Shown here: piece after piece, positions 53,145-62,592 of the stretch
Numbering within the stretch: the first letter of the stretch is position 1
Layout of the letters: each line of letters opens with the position of its first letter
Source of the DNA: an uncultured SAR116 cluster alpha proteobacterium
GTDB lineage: Bacteria; Pseudomonadota; Alphaproteobacteria; Puniceispirillales; Marisalimonadaceae
Assembly (NCBI GenBank): GCA_902625215.1
Contig: CACOAO010000001.1
Span: forward strand, 62,001-126,000
Direction of reading: 5' to 3'
DNA: 64,000 nucleotides
Notes under the pieces: model-generated
Databases searched by the model: none
Told to the model about the DNA's origin: nothing
What the model saw: only the letters and a program-made list of their open reading frames with translations
Program-made: the position numbers and the translations under genes

Positions 53145-53999
53145 TTAATTTAAATAAAAAGTCAAAGATTTTAATAGACTAGAAATTTTTTCTCTGTGTT
53201 CAGATCGTGGAATAACTATATCTATCATACCATGAGACTTCAAATATTCAGCAGTTTGAAAGTCTTCAGGTAATTTTTCTTTAACAGTTTCTTCAATGAC
53301 TCTTCTTCCAGCAAAACCGATAATTGCTCCTGGTTCTGCAATATGAATGTCGCCAAGCATACCAAAACTTGCAGTTACCCCTCCAGTTGTTGGATTAGCT
53401 AGCAAAACTATATATGGTAATTTTGCTTTTTTAACTTTATTGATTGCAATTGTTGATCTTGGCATTTGCATCAAGGAAAATATACCTTCCTGCATTCTTG
53501 CTCCCCCAGAAGATGGAACTACAATAAGTGGACATTTTCTCTTAATGGCTTGTTCAGACGCCAAAATTAATCCATCCCCTACATATCTTCCCATTGAGCC
53601 AGCCATGAACGAAAAGTCAAAACACGCCAAGATTGCAGGAATTTTATTAATAAGTCCGTAACTAACTAATAAAGCATCATCAAGTTTCGTTTTTGTTTGA
53701 GCATCTTTTATTCTATCAGTATATTTTTTCTTATCTTTAAAATTAAGTGGATCTAACTTTGGATTTGGAATTGAAATATTTTCTATAGTGTCTTTATCGA
53801 AGAGAAAATCAATTCTTTCTTTTGCAGATAGATGATCATGGAAACCGCATGTTTTGCAAACATTGTAATTAGAAGAAAATTCTTTGTGAAAAATCATTTG
53901 AGAGCAAGATTTACATTTTACCCATAATATCTCTTCCTGTTCTTTGATTTTAACAAAAGCTTTAAATTTCGGTAAAACTGTTTCTTTAATCCAATTCAA
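53145..53999 (-). CDS. accD: acetyl-CoA carboxylase carboxyltransferase subunit beta
   Basis: AccD and AccA transfer carboxyl from biotin to acetyl-CoA, the first step of fatty acid synthesis. The 284-residue protein has the N-terminal zinc ribbon with Cys29, Cys32, Cys48 and Cys51, then the crotonase-like core with PSSGGARMQEG (about 170) and LANPTTGGVTASFGMLGD. The start codon is TTG (53997-53999) preceded by AAGGAA. It is 41 bases downstream of trpA, the usual alphaproteobacterial order. Confidence 0.96.
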   Translation of the reverse strand: MNWIKETVLPKFKAFVKIKEQEEILWVKCKSCSQMIFHKEFSSNYNVCKTCGFHDHLSAKERIDFLFDKDTIENISIPNPKLDPLNFKDKKKYTDRIKDAQTKTKLDDALLVSYGLINKIPAILACFDFSFMAGSMGRYVGDGLILASEQAIKRKCPLIVVPSSGGARMQEGIFSLMQMPRSTIAINKVKKAKLPYIVLLANPTTGGVTASFGMLGDIHIAEPGAIIGFAGRRVIEETVKEKLPEDFQTAEYLKSHGMIDIVIPRSEHREKISSLLKSLTFYLN

Positions 54000-54040
54000 T
54001 TCTTATTCCTTTTTTATAAATTATACCTAACAAATAAGGT

Positions 54041-54859
54041 TTAATTATGTTTTATTCTCTTTGATATTTCTTTAGTAAAATCTAAACACGAAATCAAGTC
54101 TTTACTGTTTGAATTGCCGTTATCATCTAAAGTTTTTTTAATTAAATCAACTACAGCAGATCCTATAACAATACCATCACATGTTTTTGACATTAAATCT
54201 GCTTGGGTTGGTGACCGAATGCCAAAACCAATAACAATTGGTAAGTCTGTTACCTGTCTAACCTTTTTTATATTTTTCTCTACTTTTTTAATATCAGGGG
54301 CCTGGGTGCCAGTAATACCTGTTATTGAAACATAATATACAAATCCAGTAGCATTTAATAAAATCTTTTGAAGTCTTTTTTCATCCGTAGTAGGAGTAAC
54401 TAATCTTATCATTGACAGATTATTTTTTTCAGCTTCAAAATAGAACTCATCATCTTCTTCAGGCGGCAAGTCTACAATGATAAGAGCATCGACACCAAAT
54501 TTTATACAATTCTTGATGAATTTTTCTTTACCAAATTTATAAATTGGGTTGTAGTACCCCATTAATATAATAGGAGTATAGTTATTTTTTTCTCTGAAAA
54601 TTTTAATTAGTGATAAACATTTTTCTATGTTCATACCTGACTTGAGAGCTCTTTGGCTTGACAATTGAATAGATGGTCCATCTGCCATTGGATCTGAAAA
54701 AGGCATACCTATTTCTATAAAATCAACACCACAGTCGGGAAAGTTTATAATTAGTTCTAATGAATTTTTAAAATCAGGATCACCAGCAGTTACAAAAATT
54801 CCTAGTGCTTTTTTTTTATCTCTATCTAATTTTTCAAATGTTTTTTTTATTCGATTCAT
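54041..54859 (-). CDS. trpA: tryptophan synthase alpha subunit
   Basis: TrpA cleaves indole-3-glycerol phosphate to indole and glyceraldehyde 3-phosphate. The 272-residue TIM barrel has catalytic Glu49 in FIEIGMPFSDP and Asp60 in MADGPSIQ, the same numbers as in E. coli. It also has the phosphate-binding GFGIRSPTQ and GIVIGSAVV. It lies nine bases after trpB, with which it forms the channelled complex. Confidence 0.97.
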   Translation of the reverse strand: MNRIKKTFEKLDRDKKKALGIFVTAGDPDFKNSLELIINFPDCGVDFIEIGMPFSDPMADGPSIQLSSQRALKSGMNIEKCLSLIKIFREKNNYTPIILMGYYNPIYKFGKEKFIKNCIKFGVDALIIVDLPPEEDDEFYFEAEKNNLSMIRLVTPTTDEKRLQKILLNATGFVYYVSITGITGTQAPDIKKVEKNIKKVRQVTDLPIVIGFGIRSPTQADLMSKTCDGIVIGSAVVDLIKKTLDDNGNSNSKDLISCLDFTKEISKRIKHN

Positions 54860-54868
54860 GATTATATA

Positions 54869-56086
54869 TTAAATATCATCTTTAACTATTAAAGGTAACA
54901 CTACTGACAAATCTTTGTCTCCTCTACCACACATATTCATGATTATAATTTGTCCTTTTCTTTCAGAGGCAAGCTTTCCTGTAACATGAAGAGCATGAGC
55001 TGGTTCGAGTGCTGGGATTATACCTTCTAAACTACTACATAATTTAAATGCAGCTAAACTCTGTTCATCTGTAGTTGATAAGTATTTAATTCTACCAATA
55101 TCGTGAAGCCATGAATGTTCAGGTCCAATACCAGGATAATCTAAGCCTGCAGATATTGAGTGAGCGTCAATTATTTGTCCATCATTATCTTGAAGCAAGT
55201 AAGTTCGATTTCCGTGAAGCACACCTGGAGAACCAGCAGTCAATGAAGCAGCATGAAGATTGGTATTAAGTCCCTTACCTGCAGCTTCTACACCAAAAAT
55301 TTCTACCTCTTTATCATCAAGAAAAGGATGAAACAGACCAAGTGCATTTGAGCCTCCACCAATGCAAGCAACTAAAGCATTTGGTAGTCTATTTTCTTTT
55401 TCTAAAATCTGTTTTTTTGCTTCTTCGCCAATAATAGATTGAAAGTCTCTCACCATTTTTGGATATGGATGCGGTCCAGCTGCTGTTCCAATAATATAAA
55501 AATGAGTATTTGCATTTGTTACCCAAAATCTTAAGGCATCATTCATTGCGTCTTTTAATGTTCCTGTACCAGAAGTAACTGGGTTGATTTTTGCTCCTAA
55601 CAATTGCATTCTTTGAACATTTGGTTTTTGACGCTCAATATCTTTTGCACCCATAAAGACTTGGCACTCAAAACCAAATAAGGCACATGCAGTTGCAGTA
55701 GCAACTCCATGTTGACCCGCTCCAGTTTCAGCAATAATTTTATTTTTACCCATTTTTTTTGCCAATAATATTTGACCAATGACATTATTAATTTTATGTG
55801 CTCCAGTGTGATTGAGCTCATCTCTTTTTAAATAAATTTTAGCTCCACCAAAGTGTTCTGTCAGTCTTTCTGCCAAATATAAAGGACTAGGTCTTCCAAT
55901 ATAATCTCTTCTATACATATCTAATTCATCTAAAAAAGATTGGTCTTTTATTGCTTTTTCATATGCATTTTCTACGTCTAAAATTAATGGCATTAAAGTT
56001 TCAGCAACAAATCTTCCACCATGAATGCCAAATTTACCTTGTGCATCTGGAGCAGTTTTTAAGCTATTTAAATACATTTCTGTCAT
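54869..56086 (-). CDS. trpB: tryptophan synthase beta subunit
   Basis: TrpB condenses indole with serine using pyridoxal phosphate. From ATG 56084-56086 the 405-residue protein has [15 protein letters not shown], the PLP lysine at Lys98 in HTGAHKINN, the phosphate loop [12 protein letters not shown] and the C-terminal MCGRGDKD. An in-frame TTG two codons upstream (56092) is possible, but GGAT is better spaced for the ATG. It is ten bases after trpF. Confidence 0.96.
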   Translation of the reverse strand: MTEMYLNSLKTAPDAQGKFGIHGGRFVAETLMPLILDVENAYEKAIKDQSFLDELDMYRRDYIGRPSPLYLAERLTEHFGGAKIYLKRDELNHTGAHKINNVIGQILLAKKMGKNKIIAETGAGQHGVATATACALFGFECQVFMGAKDIERQKPNVQRMQLLGAKINPVTSGTGTLKDAMNDALRFWVTNANTHFYIIGTAAGPHPYPKMVRDFQSIIGEEAKKQILEKENRLPNALVACIGGGSNALGLFHPFLDDKEVEIFGVEAAGKGLNTNLHAASLTAGSPGVLHGNRTYLLQDNDGQIIDAHSISAGLDYPGIGPEHSWLHDIGRIKYLSTTDEQSLAAFKLCSSLEGIIPALEPAHALHVTGKLASERKGQIIIMNMCGRGDKDLSVVLPLIVKDDI

Positions 56087-56096
56087 AAGCAATCCA

Positions 56097-56738
56097 TTAT
56101 AAATTTTTACATTTAATTATAAAATCTTCAATTAATTTAGGGTCTTTTATACCTTTTTTGATTTCTAGACCAGAGGATATGTCTATTGCAGGTGCTTTGG
56201 TGACATCAATTGCCATTTTAATGTTATTTATATTTAATCCACCTGCAAGCATCCATTTTTTCTTAAAATTAAAATCCTTCAGAATATCCCAATCAAATTT
56301 TTTACCATTTCCACCTGGCAACGTTTCAGAGGGTGCATCTAAAAGTAATATATCACAAACATCTTCAAAATGTTTAGTTGAACGGATTAGGTCAACTTTA
56401 TTTTTAACATTGATACCTTTTATCAAAGGAATATTAAATTTTTGTTTAATTTCAAAACATCTGCTTGGATTTTCTTCTCCATGAAGTTGTAAATAGTCAG
56501 GATTAACAACTTTCTTTATTTCATATAAAAAATCATCCTCTGGATTTACTGTTAGTGCAACAATTTTAGAGGTTTTATTTCTTAGATTAAGTAAATTTCT
56601 ACAAATATTAATTGAGACGTTTCTTGGTGAATTTTGGTAGAAAACTAATCCGATGTAATCAACTTTGCAATTAATTACTGTATTCATAGATATTTCATCA
56701 TTTATTCCACAAACTTTGATTTCAAATAAATTATTCAT
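56097..56738 (-). CDS. trpF: phosphoribosylanthranilate isomerase
   Basis: TrpF performs the Amadori rearrangement in tryptophan synthesis. The 213-residue TIM-barrel protein has the catalytic cysteine in IKVCGIND, then [37 protein letters not shown] with the catalytic aspartate, AGGLNINN and IDISSGLE. It opens the trpFBA group. trpC, trpD, trpE and trpG are not in the window. Confidence 0.95.
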   Translation of the reverse strand: MNNLFEIKVCGINDEISMNTVINCKVDYIGLVFYQNSPRNVSINICRNLLNLRNKTSKIVALTVNPEDDFLYEIKKVVNPDYLQLHGEENPSRCFEIKQKFNIPLIKGINVKNKVDLIRSTKHFEDVCDILLLDAPSETLPGGNGKKFDWDILKDFNFKKKWMLAGGLNINNIKMAIDVTKAPAIDISSGLEIKKGIKDPKLIEDFIIKCKNL

Positions 56739-56784
56739 TTTAAATAAGTATCATTTTTATGGAACAAAGGATATTTGAATAAAG

Positions 56785-57066
56785 TTATTTATTCAAACGG
56801 TCTTTCATACCTTTGCCCATTCTGAAATATGGAACATTTTTAGCAGGTACAGCGACTGCAGCACCATTTTTTGGGTTTCTCGCAATACGTGCCTCTCTTT
56901 TTTTAACATCAAATACTCCAAAACCACGTAGTTCAACTCTTTCATTTTTGGAAAGAGCTTTAGTTATTGTCTCAAAAAATACATTCACGATCTTAGTAGC
57001 ATCTTTTTGGTAAATGCTTGGATTTAGATTAGCAATTTTTAATATTAGATCTGATTTATTCAACAT
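56785..57066 (-). CDS. ihfB: integration host factor beta subunit
   Basis: IHF bends DNA strongly and acts in replication, recombination and transcription. The 93-residue HU/IHF protein contains RVELRGFGVFDVKKREARIARNPKNG in short blocks, with the DNA-intercalating proline in ARNPKNG. IhfB rather than HU is inferred from VELRGFG and from its place nine bases after rpsA, its usual neighbour. Confidence 0.93.
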   Translation of the reverse strand: MLNKSDLILKIANLNPSIYQKDATKIVNVFFETITKALSKNERVELRGFGVFDVKKREARIARNPKNGAAVAVPAKNVPYFRMGKGMKDRLNK

Positions 57067-57075
57067 ATCACCTTT

Positions 57076-58785
57076 TTAAGAGGAATCCTCATCTTTTTTA
57101 GCAAGTGCAGCTCCCAAAATGTCACCTAAACTCGCTCCACTATCTGATGATCCGTACTCTGCCATTGCTTTCTTTTCTTCCTCAATTTCTTTAGCTTTAA
57201 TAGAAAGAGAAATTTTTCTTGTTTTTTTATCAATATTTGTAACTGTAGCGTCAACTTTATCACCAACACCGTAACGATCTGTTTTTTGATCAGATCTTTC
57301 TCGTGACAAGTCATTTTTCTTAATAAATCCTTTTAAATTATCACCCACAGTAACTTCTAAACCATTATCTGTTATTTCAGCTATTGTACAAGTAACAGTG
57401 GAGCCTTTTCGTATATTGTCGATTTCAGTAGCAGTTACATCTTCTTTTAGTTGTTTAATACCAAGAGAAATTCTTTCTTTTTCAACGTCAATATCTAATA
57501 TTTTAGCTTGTATTGAAGAACCTTTATTGTAATTTTTAATTAGCTCGTCTCCGTTACCATCCCAGCTTAAATCGGAAAGATGAACCAATCCATCTATATC
57601 TTCATTAAGGCCTATAAAAAGACCGAATTCTGTTATATTTCTTATTTCACCGTCTATAACGTCTCCAATATTATTAGATTTTTTGTATTTTTCCCAAGGA
57701 TTCTCAATACATTGCTTTATTCCCAGTGAAATACGTCTTTTTTGAACATCGATTTCAAGAACCATCACTTCAACTTTTTCAGATGTAGATACAATTTTAC
57801 CTGGATGTACATTTTTTTTTGTCCAGCTCATTTCGGAAACATGAACTAAACCTTCAATACCATCCTCTAATTCTACAAATGAACCATAGTCTGTTATGTT
57901 TGTGACGATACCTGACATTTTTGCTCCAACCGGAAATCTATCAAATACTTTTAGCCACGGATCCTCAGTAAGTTGTTTAATGCCAAGCGATATTCTTTGA
58001 GTTTCGTCATTAAACTTAATAACTTTAACTTGAACAGACTCACCAACTTGTAAAGCTTCCGATGGATGATTGATTCTTTTCCAAGAAATATCAGTCACAT
58101 GCAATAAGCCATCAACACCTCCTAAATCAACAAATGCCCCATAGTCTGTAATATTTTTTATAACTCCTTGTAATACCTGTCCTTCTTGTAAATTAGCAAC
58201 AAGTTCTGTTCTAGCTTCAGCTCTACTATCTTCTAAAACCGCTCTTCTTGAAACTACAATATTTCCTCTTCTTCTATCCATCTTCAATATTTGAAAAGGT
58301 TGAGGAGTTCCCATCAACACACCAAGATCTTTAATAGGCCTAATATCAACTTGACTACCTGGTAAAAAAGCTGTCGCTCCTTCTAAGTCTACAGTAAACC
58401 CCCCCTTGACTTTTCCAAAGATTATACCGTTAACTCTTTGTTGTTTTTCAAGAGCCACTTCTAAATTTACCCAAGCTTCTTCGCGCCTAGCTTTTTCTCT
58501 ACTTAAAATTGCTTGACCGTTTATATCTTCCAGTCTTTCTATATATACTTCTACAATGTCACCAACGTTTATCTTTGTTTCTTCTTCACTGTTACCAAAT
58601 TCTCTTAAGGGAACTCGGCCTTCACATTTCAAACCAACATCAATTAAAATCATATCTTTTTCTATTGAAATTACAGTACCAGATACTACTGAACCTTCAA
58701 TGCTTGTCATTTCTTGAAAGCTTTGGTTTAATAAATCAGCGAAGCTTTCTTTTGAAGGGGTTGCAGTTGTTTGAGTTTGTGTCAA
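57076..58785 (-). CDS. rpsA: 30S ribosomal protein S1
   Basis: S1 binds mRNA and helps load structured leaders. The 569-residue protein has six S1 (OB) repeats, easily seen as repeated G-x-V-x-x-I-T-D-Y-G-x-F-V-x-L patterns (for example GVIKNITDYGAFVDLG and GIVTNITDYGSFVELE), with RISLGIKQ closing several repeats. The start is TTG 58783-58785, eight bases after AGGAGA. It forms an operon with cmk upstream and ihfB downstream. Confidence 0.97.
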   Translation of the reverse strand: MTQTQTTATPSKESFADLLNQSFQEMTSIEGSVVSGTVISIEKDMILIDVGLKCEGRVPLREFGNSEEETKINVGDIVEVYIERLEDINGQAILSREKARREEAWVNLEVALEKQQRVNGIIFGKVKGGFTVDLEGATAFLPGSQVDIRPIKDLGVLMGTPQPFQILKMDRRRGNIVVSRRAVLEDSRAEARTELVANLQEGQVLQGVIKNITDYGAFVDLGGVDGLLHVTDISWKRINHPSEALQVGESVQVKVIKFNDETQRISLGIKQLTEDPWLKVFDRFPVGAKMSGIVTNITDYGSFVELEDGIEGLVHVSEMSWTKKNVHPGKIVSTSEKVEVMVLEIDVQKRRISLGIKQCIENPWEKYKKSNNIGDVIDGEIRNITEFGLFIGLNEDIDGLVHLSDLSWDGNGDELIKNYNKGSSIQAKILDIDVEKERISLGIKQLKEDVTATEIDNIRKGSTVTCTIAEITDNGLEVTVGDNLKGFIKKNDLSRERSDQKTDRYGVGDKVDATVTNIDKKTRKISLSIKAKEIEEEKKAMAEYGSSDSGASLGDILGAALAKKDEDSS

Positions 58786-58877
58786 TATTTTCTCCTATTT
58801 ATAAATATGCAAAAGCATCTAGTTGTTGTTATAGTTATGAAGGGTCAAGAAATCAATCTATATATTTAGACTTGAAT

Positions 58878-59531
58878 TTAAGTTCTTTCAATTATTTTTG
58901 ACACCTTTTCTAATAATTCATTAGCGTTGATTTTACTTGTGTCGATTATGTAAGCTCCTTTAGCAGGAACAAGTGGTGAATCCAACCTAGTCCTATCTAG
59001 CCTGTCCCTGTCATTCATATCATTAATTAAGGATTGCAACATACACTTTTCGTCATTTTCATGCAAGAAAGTTATGTTTTTTTCTAATAATCTCCTTTTT
59101 GCTCTTATCTCAATAGATGCATTAATAAAGAACTTAAAATCAGCATTAGGAAGAATTTTTGTGCCGATATCTCTTCCATCAAGGATACAACCGCCGAATT
59201 TCTTTTTATTATTTTCAACAAATTGTTTTTGTTTAAAGTCCATAATTTCACGTAATTTATTGTTTGTAGCGATAATAGATGCTAGGTTTGAAACTTCTTC
59301 TGATCTTAAATTCTCACTCTTAAAATCAAGAAAATTTAAATTTCTTGCAATTTTGCAACTTTCATAATTAATATTTTTAATGGTATTTTTGTTTTGAATC
59401 ATTATTTCATAAGCTACTTTTCTGTATAAAAGACCTGTGTCTAAATGTGCATATCCGTACTTTTCAGCTAATTTTCTAGCTAATGTACCCTTGCCAGAGG
59501 CCGCAGTTCCGTCTATTGCAATTTCTATCAT
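58878..59531 (-). CDS. cmk: cytidylate kinase
   Basis: Cmk phosphorylates CMP and dCMP. The 217-residue protein has the P-loop AIDGTAASGKGTLARKLA (about residues 5-22), HLDTGLLYRKVA, CILDGRDIGTKILP, and NDRDRLDRTRLDSPLVPA near the C-terminus. It is 40 bases after aroA and 92 before rpsA, a conserved triplet. Confidence 0.95.
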   Translation of the reverse strand: MIEIAIDGTAASGKGTLARKLAEKYGYAHLDTGLLYRKVAYEIMIQNKNTIKNINYESCKIARNLNFLDFKSENLRSEEVSNLASIIATNNKLREIMDFKQKQFVENNKKKFGGCILDGRDIGTKILPNADFKFFINASIEIRAKRRLLEKNITFLHENDEKCMLQSLINDMNDRDRLDRTRLDSPLVPAKGAYIIDTSKINANELLEKVSKIIERT

Positions 59532-59571
59532 TAATAAATTTCTCTAGATTCAGACAAAGATTAAATAAAGT

Positions 59572-60903
59572 TCATGCATATTTTAATCTAGCACCAATTT
59601 TTTTCATTATTTCAAAAAATGAAGGGAAAGAAGAATTAATAGTATCAGTATCTTCAACCTTAATACTCTCTTCAGTTATTAATCCCATACACAAAAATGA
59701 CATAGCAATTCTATGATCTAATTTTGAATTAATTGTTAAATTACCTTTTATTAAACTATCAGGACCTTTCCCATGGATTACCATACTATCTTTATTTTCA
59801 TCTATTTTAATACCCATTAAACTTAAGCCTTCACTCATAGCAGCAATTCTGTCGGTCTCTTTATACCTAAGCTCTTCAATTCCTTCCATAACAGTTGAAC
59901 CTTTTGCTTTAACAGCAGCAATACAAAGTATTGGATACTCATCAATCATAGATGGTACCCTTGATTTAGGAATTTTTGTTCCTTTTAACAGACTATAGCT
60001 TGCAGTAATATCTGCGATTAGTTCACCATTTAATTCTCTTTTGTTGGAAAATGAGATATTAGCCCCCATATCAATCAAGCTTTTATATAGACCAATTCTT
60101 AAATCGTTTATGCACACATTCAAAACTTTAATTTTACTATTTGGAGTTATTATTGATGCAACAATAGGAAATGCTGCACTTGATGGGTCTGAGGGAATTT
60201 CAATATCAAATGCATTAAGCTTAGGCAATCCTTCAAGGGTAATCTTCCAAGTAGCATCCGACAACTGAGTTGTTAAAATCTTAGCACCAAAATATTTCAA
60301 CATTCTTTCGGTATGGTCCCTCGATAATTTAGGCTCAATTATACTTGTGTTTCCAGTTGATGACAATCCAGTTAGTAGAATACAAGATTTAATTTGAGCA
60401 GATGCGACAGGACTTAAGTACTCAATAGGTAAAGGTATTTTGGTTCCTCTAATTCTTATAGGTAAGTTGTCATTATTTGGATCGTCAAAAATAGCACCAG
60501 TTTCAAGTAATGGTTTAATTATTCTTTTCATAGGTCTTTTGGATAGTGATTCATCTCCTAGTATTGTTGCTTCCACATCAGAACCACCTATCAGTCCCAT
60601 AATTAATCTAGAACCTGTCCCAGAATTACCCATGTCTAACCTAAAATTTGAGCCAGTTAAATTTCCAATTCCATTCCCAAAAACTTCCCAAATATTATTT
60701 TTTTTATTTATATTTATACCTAATGATTTGAGCGCTTCTGCAGTTGCGATTACATCTTCGCTTTCAAGTAAGTTTTTTATTTTAATTTTTCCAGTTAATA
60801 ATGATCCTATTATAAGTGCTCTATGTGAAATTGATTTGTCACCTGGTACAGTTATTTTACCTGATAAGTTAGAAGATTTATTTGAATACATAGAATTTGT
60901 CAA
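59572..60903 (-). CDS. aroA: 3-phosphoshikimate 1-carboxyvinyltransferase (EPSP synthase)
   Basis: AroA joins phosphoenolpyruvate to shikimate 3-phosphate in aromatic amino acid synthesis. The 443-residue protein has VPGDKSISHRALIIGSLL, GNSGTGSRLIMG, SPVASAQIKSCILL, RDHTERMLKYFG, DPSSAAFPIV, DEYPILCIAA and RYKETDRIAAMSEGL. The GNSGTG loop has the glycine that in some resistant enzymes is alanine. The spacing resembles alphaproteobacterial class II enzymes. The start is TTG 60901-60903 after AAGGAA. It feeds the trp genes in the same block. Confidence 0.95.
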   Translation of the reverse strand: MTNSMYSNKSSNLSGKITVPGDKSISHRALIIGSLLTGKIKIKNLLESEDVIATAEALKSLGININKKNNIWEVFGNGIGNLTGSNFRLDMGNSGTGSRLIMGLIGGSDVEATILGDESLSKRPMKRIIKPLLETGAIFDDPNNDNLPIRIRGTKIPLPIEYLSPVASAQIKSCILLTGLSSTGNTSIIEPKLSRDHTERMLKYFGAKILTTQLSDATWKITLEGLPKLNAFDIEIPSDPSSAAFPIVASIITPNSKIKVLNVCINDLRIGLYKSLIDMGANISFSNKRELNGELIADITASYSLLKGTKIPKSRVPSMIDEYPILCIAAVKAKGSTVMEGIEELRYKETDRIAAMSEGLSLMGIKIDENKDSMVIHGKGPDSLIKGNLTINSKLDHRIAMSFLCMGLITEESIKVEDTDTINSSFPSFFEIMKKIGARLKYA

Positions 60904-60980
60904 AAATCATTTCCTTCTTTATTGAAAGGCTAAATATATATTTAATTTTACAAAAGTTAACATAATTCTTAAAAAATCTT

Positions 60981-61018
60981 TTGACAGATTGAATATTTTA
61001 AGTCTAATCCCTTAATAT
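60981..61018 (+). promoter_or_regulatory. possible sigma70 promoter for the TIGR02300 gene and tRNA-Ala
   Basis: A perfect TTGACA is at 60981-60986, with TAATCC 18 bases on (61005-61010). An overlapping choice is TTGAAT (60989-60994) with TAATAT (61013-61018), also 18 apart. Either would start transcription just before the GGAG site at 61033. Confidence 0.5.
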
Positions 61019-61043
61019 AACTATTTTTTTGTGGAGATTGGTA

Positions 61044-61481
61044 ATGGCAAAACCTGAATGGGGGATAAAAAGAACCTGCCACTTTTGTGGAAAAAAATAT
61101 TATGATCTTAATAAATCCTCAATTATTTGTCCTTCCTGTGGAACTGAATTTGATCCTGACTATTATCTGAAAACAAAAAAAGGCAGGAGCGTATCTTCAA
61201 AAAATTCATCAGGAAATGATGGTTCACTAACAAATGATATTGAAAACCTAGATGATATTGAAAATATAGATAATATTGAAAATATAGATAATATAGAAAT
61301 TGATTCTGACAGTGAAGTTGTAAGTGATGATGATCCATTAATGGAAATAAACAAAGAAGATCAAACTGTTATAGAGGATGATGATATCGGTATAGATGAT
61401 GATATTTCTTTTATTGAAGATGATGAAGTTTCAGATGATAATAGTGTTAATATAGAAACAAACGAAGAAGATAAAAATTAA
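61044..61481 (+). CDS. TIGR02300 (FYDLN acid) family zinc-ribbon protein
   Basis: This family is found across Alphaproteobacteria and has no assigned function. The 145-residue protein starts at ATG 61044 with MAKPEWGIKRTCHFCGKKYY, a zinc ribbon with Cys12, Cys15, Cys30 and Cys33 and the family's YDLN motif. After residue 45 it is a low-complexity acidic tail (D, E, N, I). Three 18-base repeats encode DIEN(L/I)D. GGAG at 61033-61036 sets the start; an upstream in-frame codon at 61029 is less likely. tRNA-Ala begins seven bases after its stop. Confidence 0.88.
   Translation: MAKPEWGIKRTCHFCGKKYYDLNKSSIICPSCGTEFDPDYYLKTKKGRSVSSKNSSGNDGSLTNDIENLDDIENIDNIENIDNIEIDSDSEVVSDDDPLMEINKEDQTVIEDDDIGIDDDISFIEDDEVSDDNSVNIETNEEDKN
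61236..61304 (+). repeat. 18-bp in-frame tandem repeat in the TIGR02300 gene
   Basis: Units GATATTGAAAACCTAGAT (61236-61253), GATATTGAAAATATAGAT (61254-61271) and AATATTGAAAATATAGAT (61272-61289) differ at few bases, and a partial fourth runs to 61304. Each encodes six acidic residues, so copy changes keep the frame. Confidence 0.9.
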
Positions 61482-61488
61482 TTTTATT

Positions 61489-61564
61489 GGGGCTATAGCT
61501 CAGCTGGGAGAGCGCTACACTGGCAGTGTAGAGGTCAGGGGTTCGAACCCCCTTAGCTCCACCA
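61489..61564 (+). tRNA. tRNA-Ala (anticodon GGC)
   Basis: The 76-base cloverleaf has acceptor GGGGCTA paired with TAGCTCC (one G.U), D-arm GCTC..GAGC, anticodon stem CTACA/TGTAG around CTGGCAG (anticodon GGC), T-arm GGGGTTCGAACCCCC and encoded CCA. It lies seven bases after the TIGR02300 stop and is probably processed from that transcript. Confidence 0.97.
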
Positions 61565-61629
61565 TTACTAAGGAGTTTTAGAATATATACTAGTCAGTTA
61601 ATCCAGATATGTGATGTTGCTTATTAACA

Positions 61630-62568
61630 ATGCCAGTTGTAGCTTTTTATAGTAAAGATAGTAACTTTGAACTTCAGAATGAGTGGGAAAATAGATTAAA
61701 GATATATTACCCGTCTATTAATTTGGTCCCTTTATTGTCTGATCAAGCTGAGAAAGCAATCACAGCTCTACTATGGAAAGCCCCTCTGCAAAGGGTAAAA
61801 AAATTAAATAACTTGAAAGCTCTAATTTCTCTTGGTCAGGGTGTTGACCATATTTTAAGAGATAACATAATAGACGATGATATTCCTGTAGTAAAAATTG
61901 TTGATCCGTTTATGGCAAAGTCAATGAGTCATTGGGTTATTATGTCAGTCTTGAATTTTATAAGAGACACGTTTGGATACTATGATCAACAAAAAAATAA
62001 AGTATACAAGCCTAGAAAGGAAATCAACTTTACGACTTTTAAGATTGCTATTTATGGCATTGGATCAATAGGAAGTGTGGTAGCCAAGGATCTAAAGCAG
62101 TTAGGTTTCAAAGTAGAAGGATGGGCTAGGACACAAAAACAGATTTCCGGTATAAATTGTCATTACGGTAAAAATAAGTTTAAATACCTGCTAAATGCTT
62201 GTGATATTCATGTGTGCCTTTTACCGTTAACATCTGAAACAAATAATATTTTTAATAACTCTTCATTTCAAATGATGAAATATGGCTCATGTTTTATCAA
62301 TGCTGGAAGAGGAGAACAAGTGGTTGAAGAGCATTTGATAAAATACTGCAAATCAGGTCATATAACTTCAGCAATATTAGATGTTTATCGAACAGAACCT
62401 TTACCTGCAAATAGTAATCTTTGGGAACAAAAAAATATCAATATTTGGCCACATGTTGCTGCTGAAACAAATCCCGAGACCGCTGCTAAACAAATTTCAA
62501 ATGCTATTAAATTTATTGAAAATGGAAAAACTCCTCCAAACACAATAGAAAGAAAACTTGGTTATTAA
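61630..62568 (+). CDS. D-2-hydroxyacid dehydrogenase, glyoxylate/hydroxypyruvate reductase A-like
   Basis: The 312-residue protein has the catalytic-domain strand ALISLGQGVDHI, the NAD(P) motif IYGIGSIGSVVAKDL (about residues 141-155), HVCLLPLTSETNN, FINAGRGEQV with the catalytic arginine, DVYRTEPLP with the glutamate, and WPHVAAETNPETA with the histidine. The short C-terminal order resembles GhrA, which reduces glyoxylate or hydroxypyruvate; the substrate here is unproven. It is 24 bases upstream of an aldolase gene. Confidence 0.87.
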   Translation: MPVVAFYSKDSNFELQNEWENRLKIYYPSINLVPLLSDQAEKAITALLWKAPLQRVKKLNNLKALISLGQGVDHILRDNIIDDDIPVVKIVDPFMAKSMSHWVIMSVLNFIRDTFGYYDQQKNKVYKPRKEINFTTFKIAIYGIGSIGSVVAKDLKQLGFKVEGWARTQKQISGINCHYGKNKFKYLLNACDIHVCLLPLTSETNNIFNNSSFQMMKYGSCFINAGRGEQVVEEHLIKYCKSGHITSAILDVYRTEPLPANSNLWEQKNINIWPHVAAETNPETAAKQISNAIKFIENGKTPPNTIERKLGY

Positions 62569-62592
62569 TTTTAGAGTTAAAGGAGATTTTAG

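Noticed and set aside
58509-58901. 130-codon plus-strand frame opposite rpsA
   Set aside because: Leucine-rich shadow of the S1 repeats with no homology pattern.
60440-60925. 161-codon plus-strand open frame opposite aroA
   Set aside because: It is wholly antisense to a clear aroA with all motifs, has no ribosome binding site of note and a low-complexity hydrophobic translation; it mirrors the coding bias of aroA.
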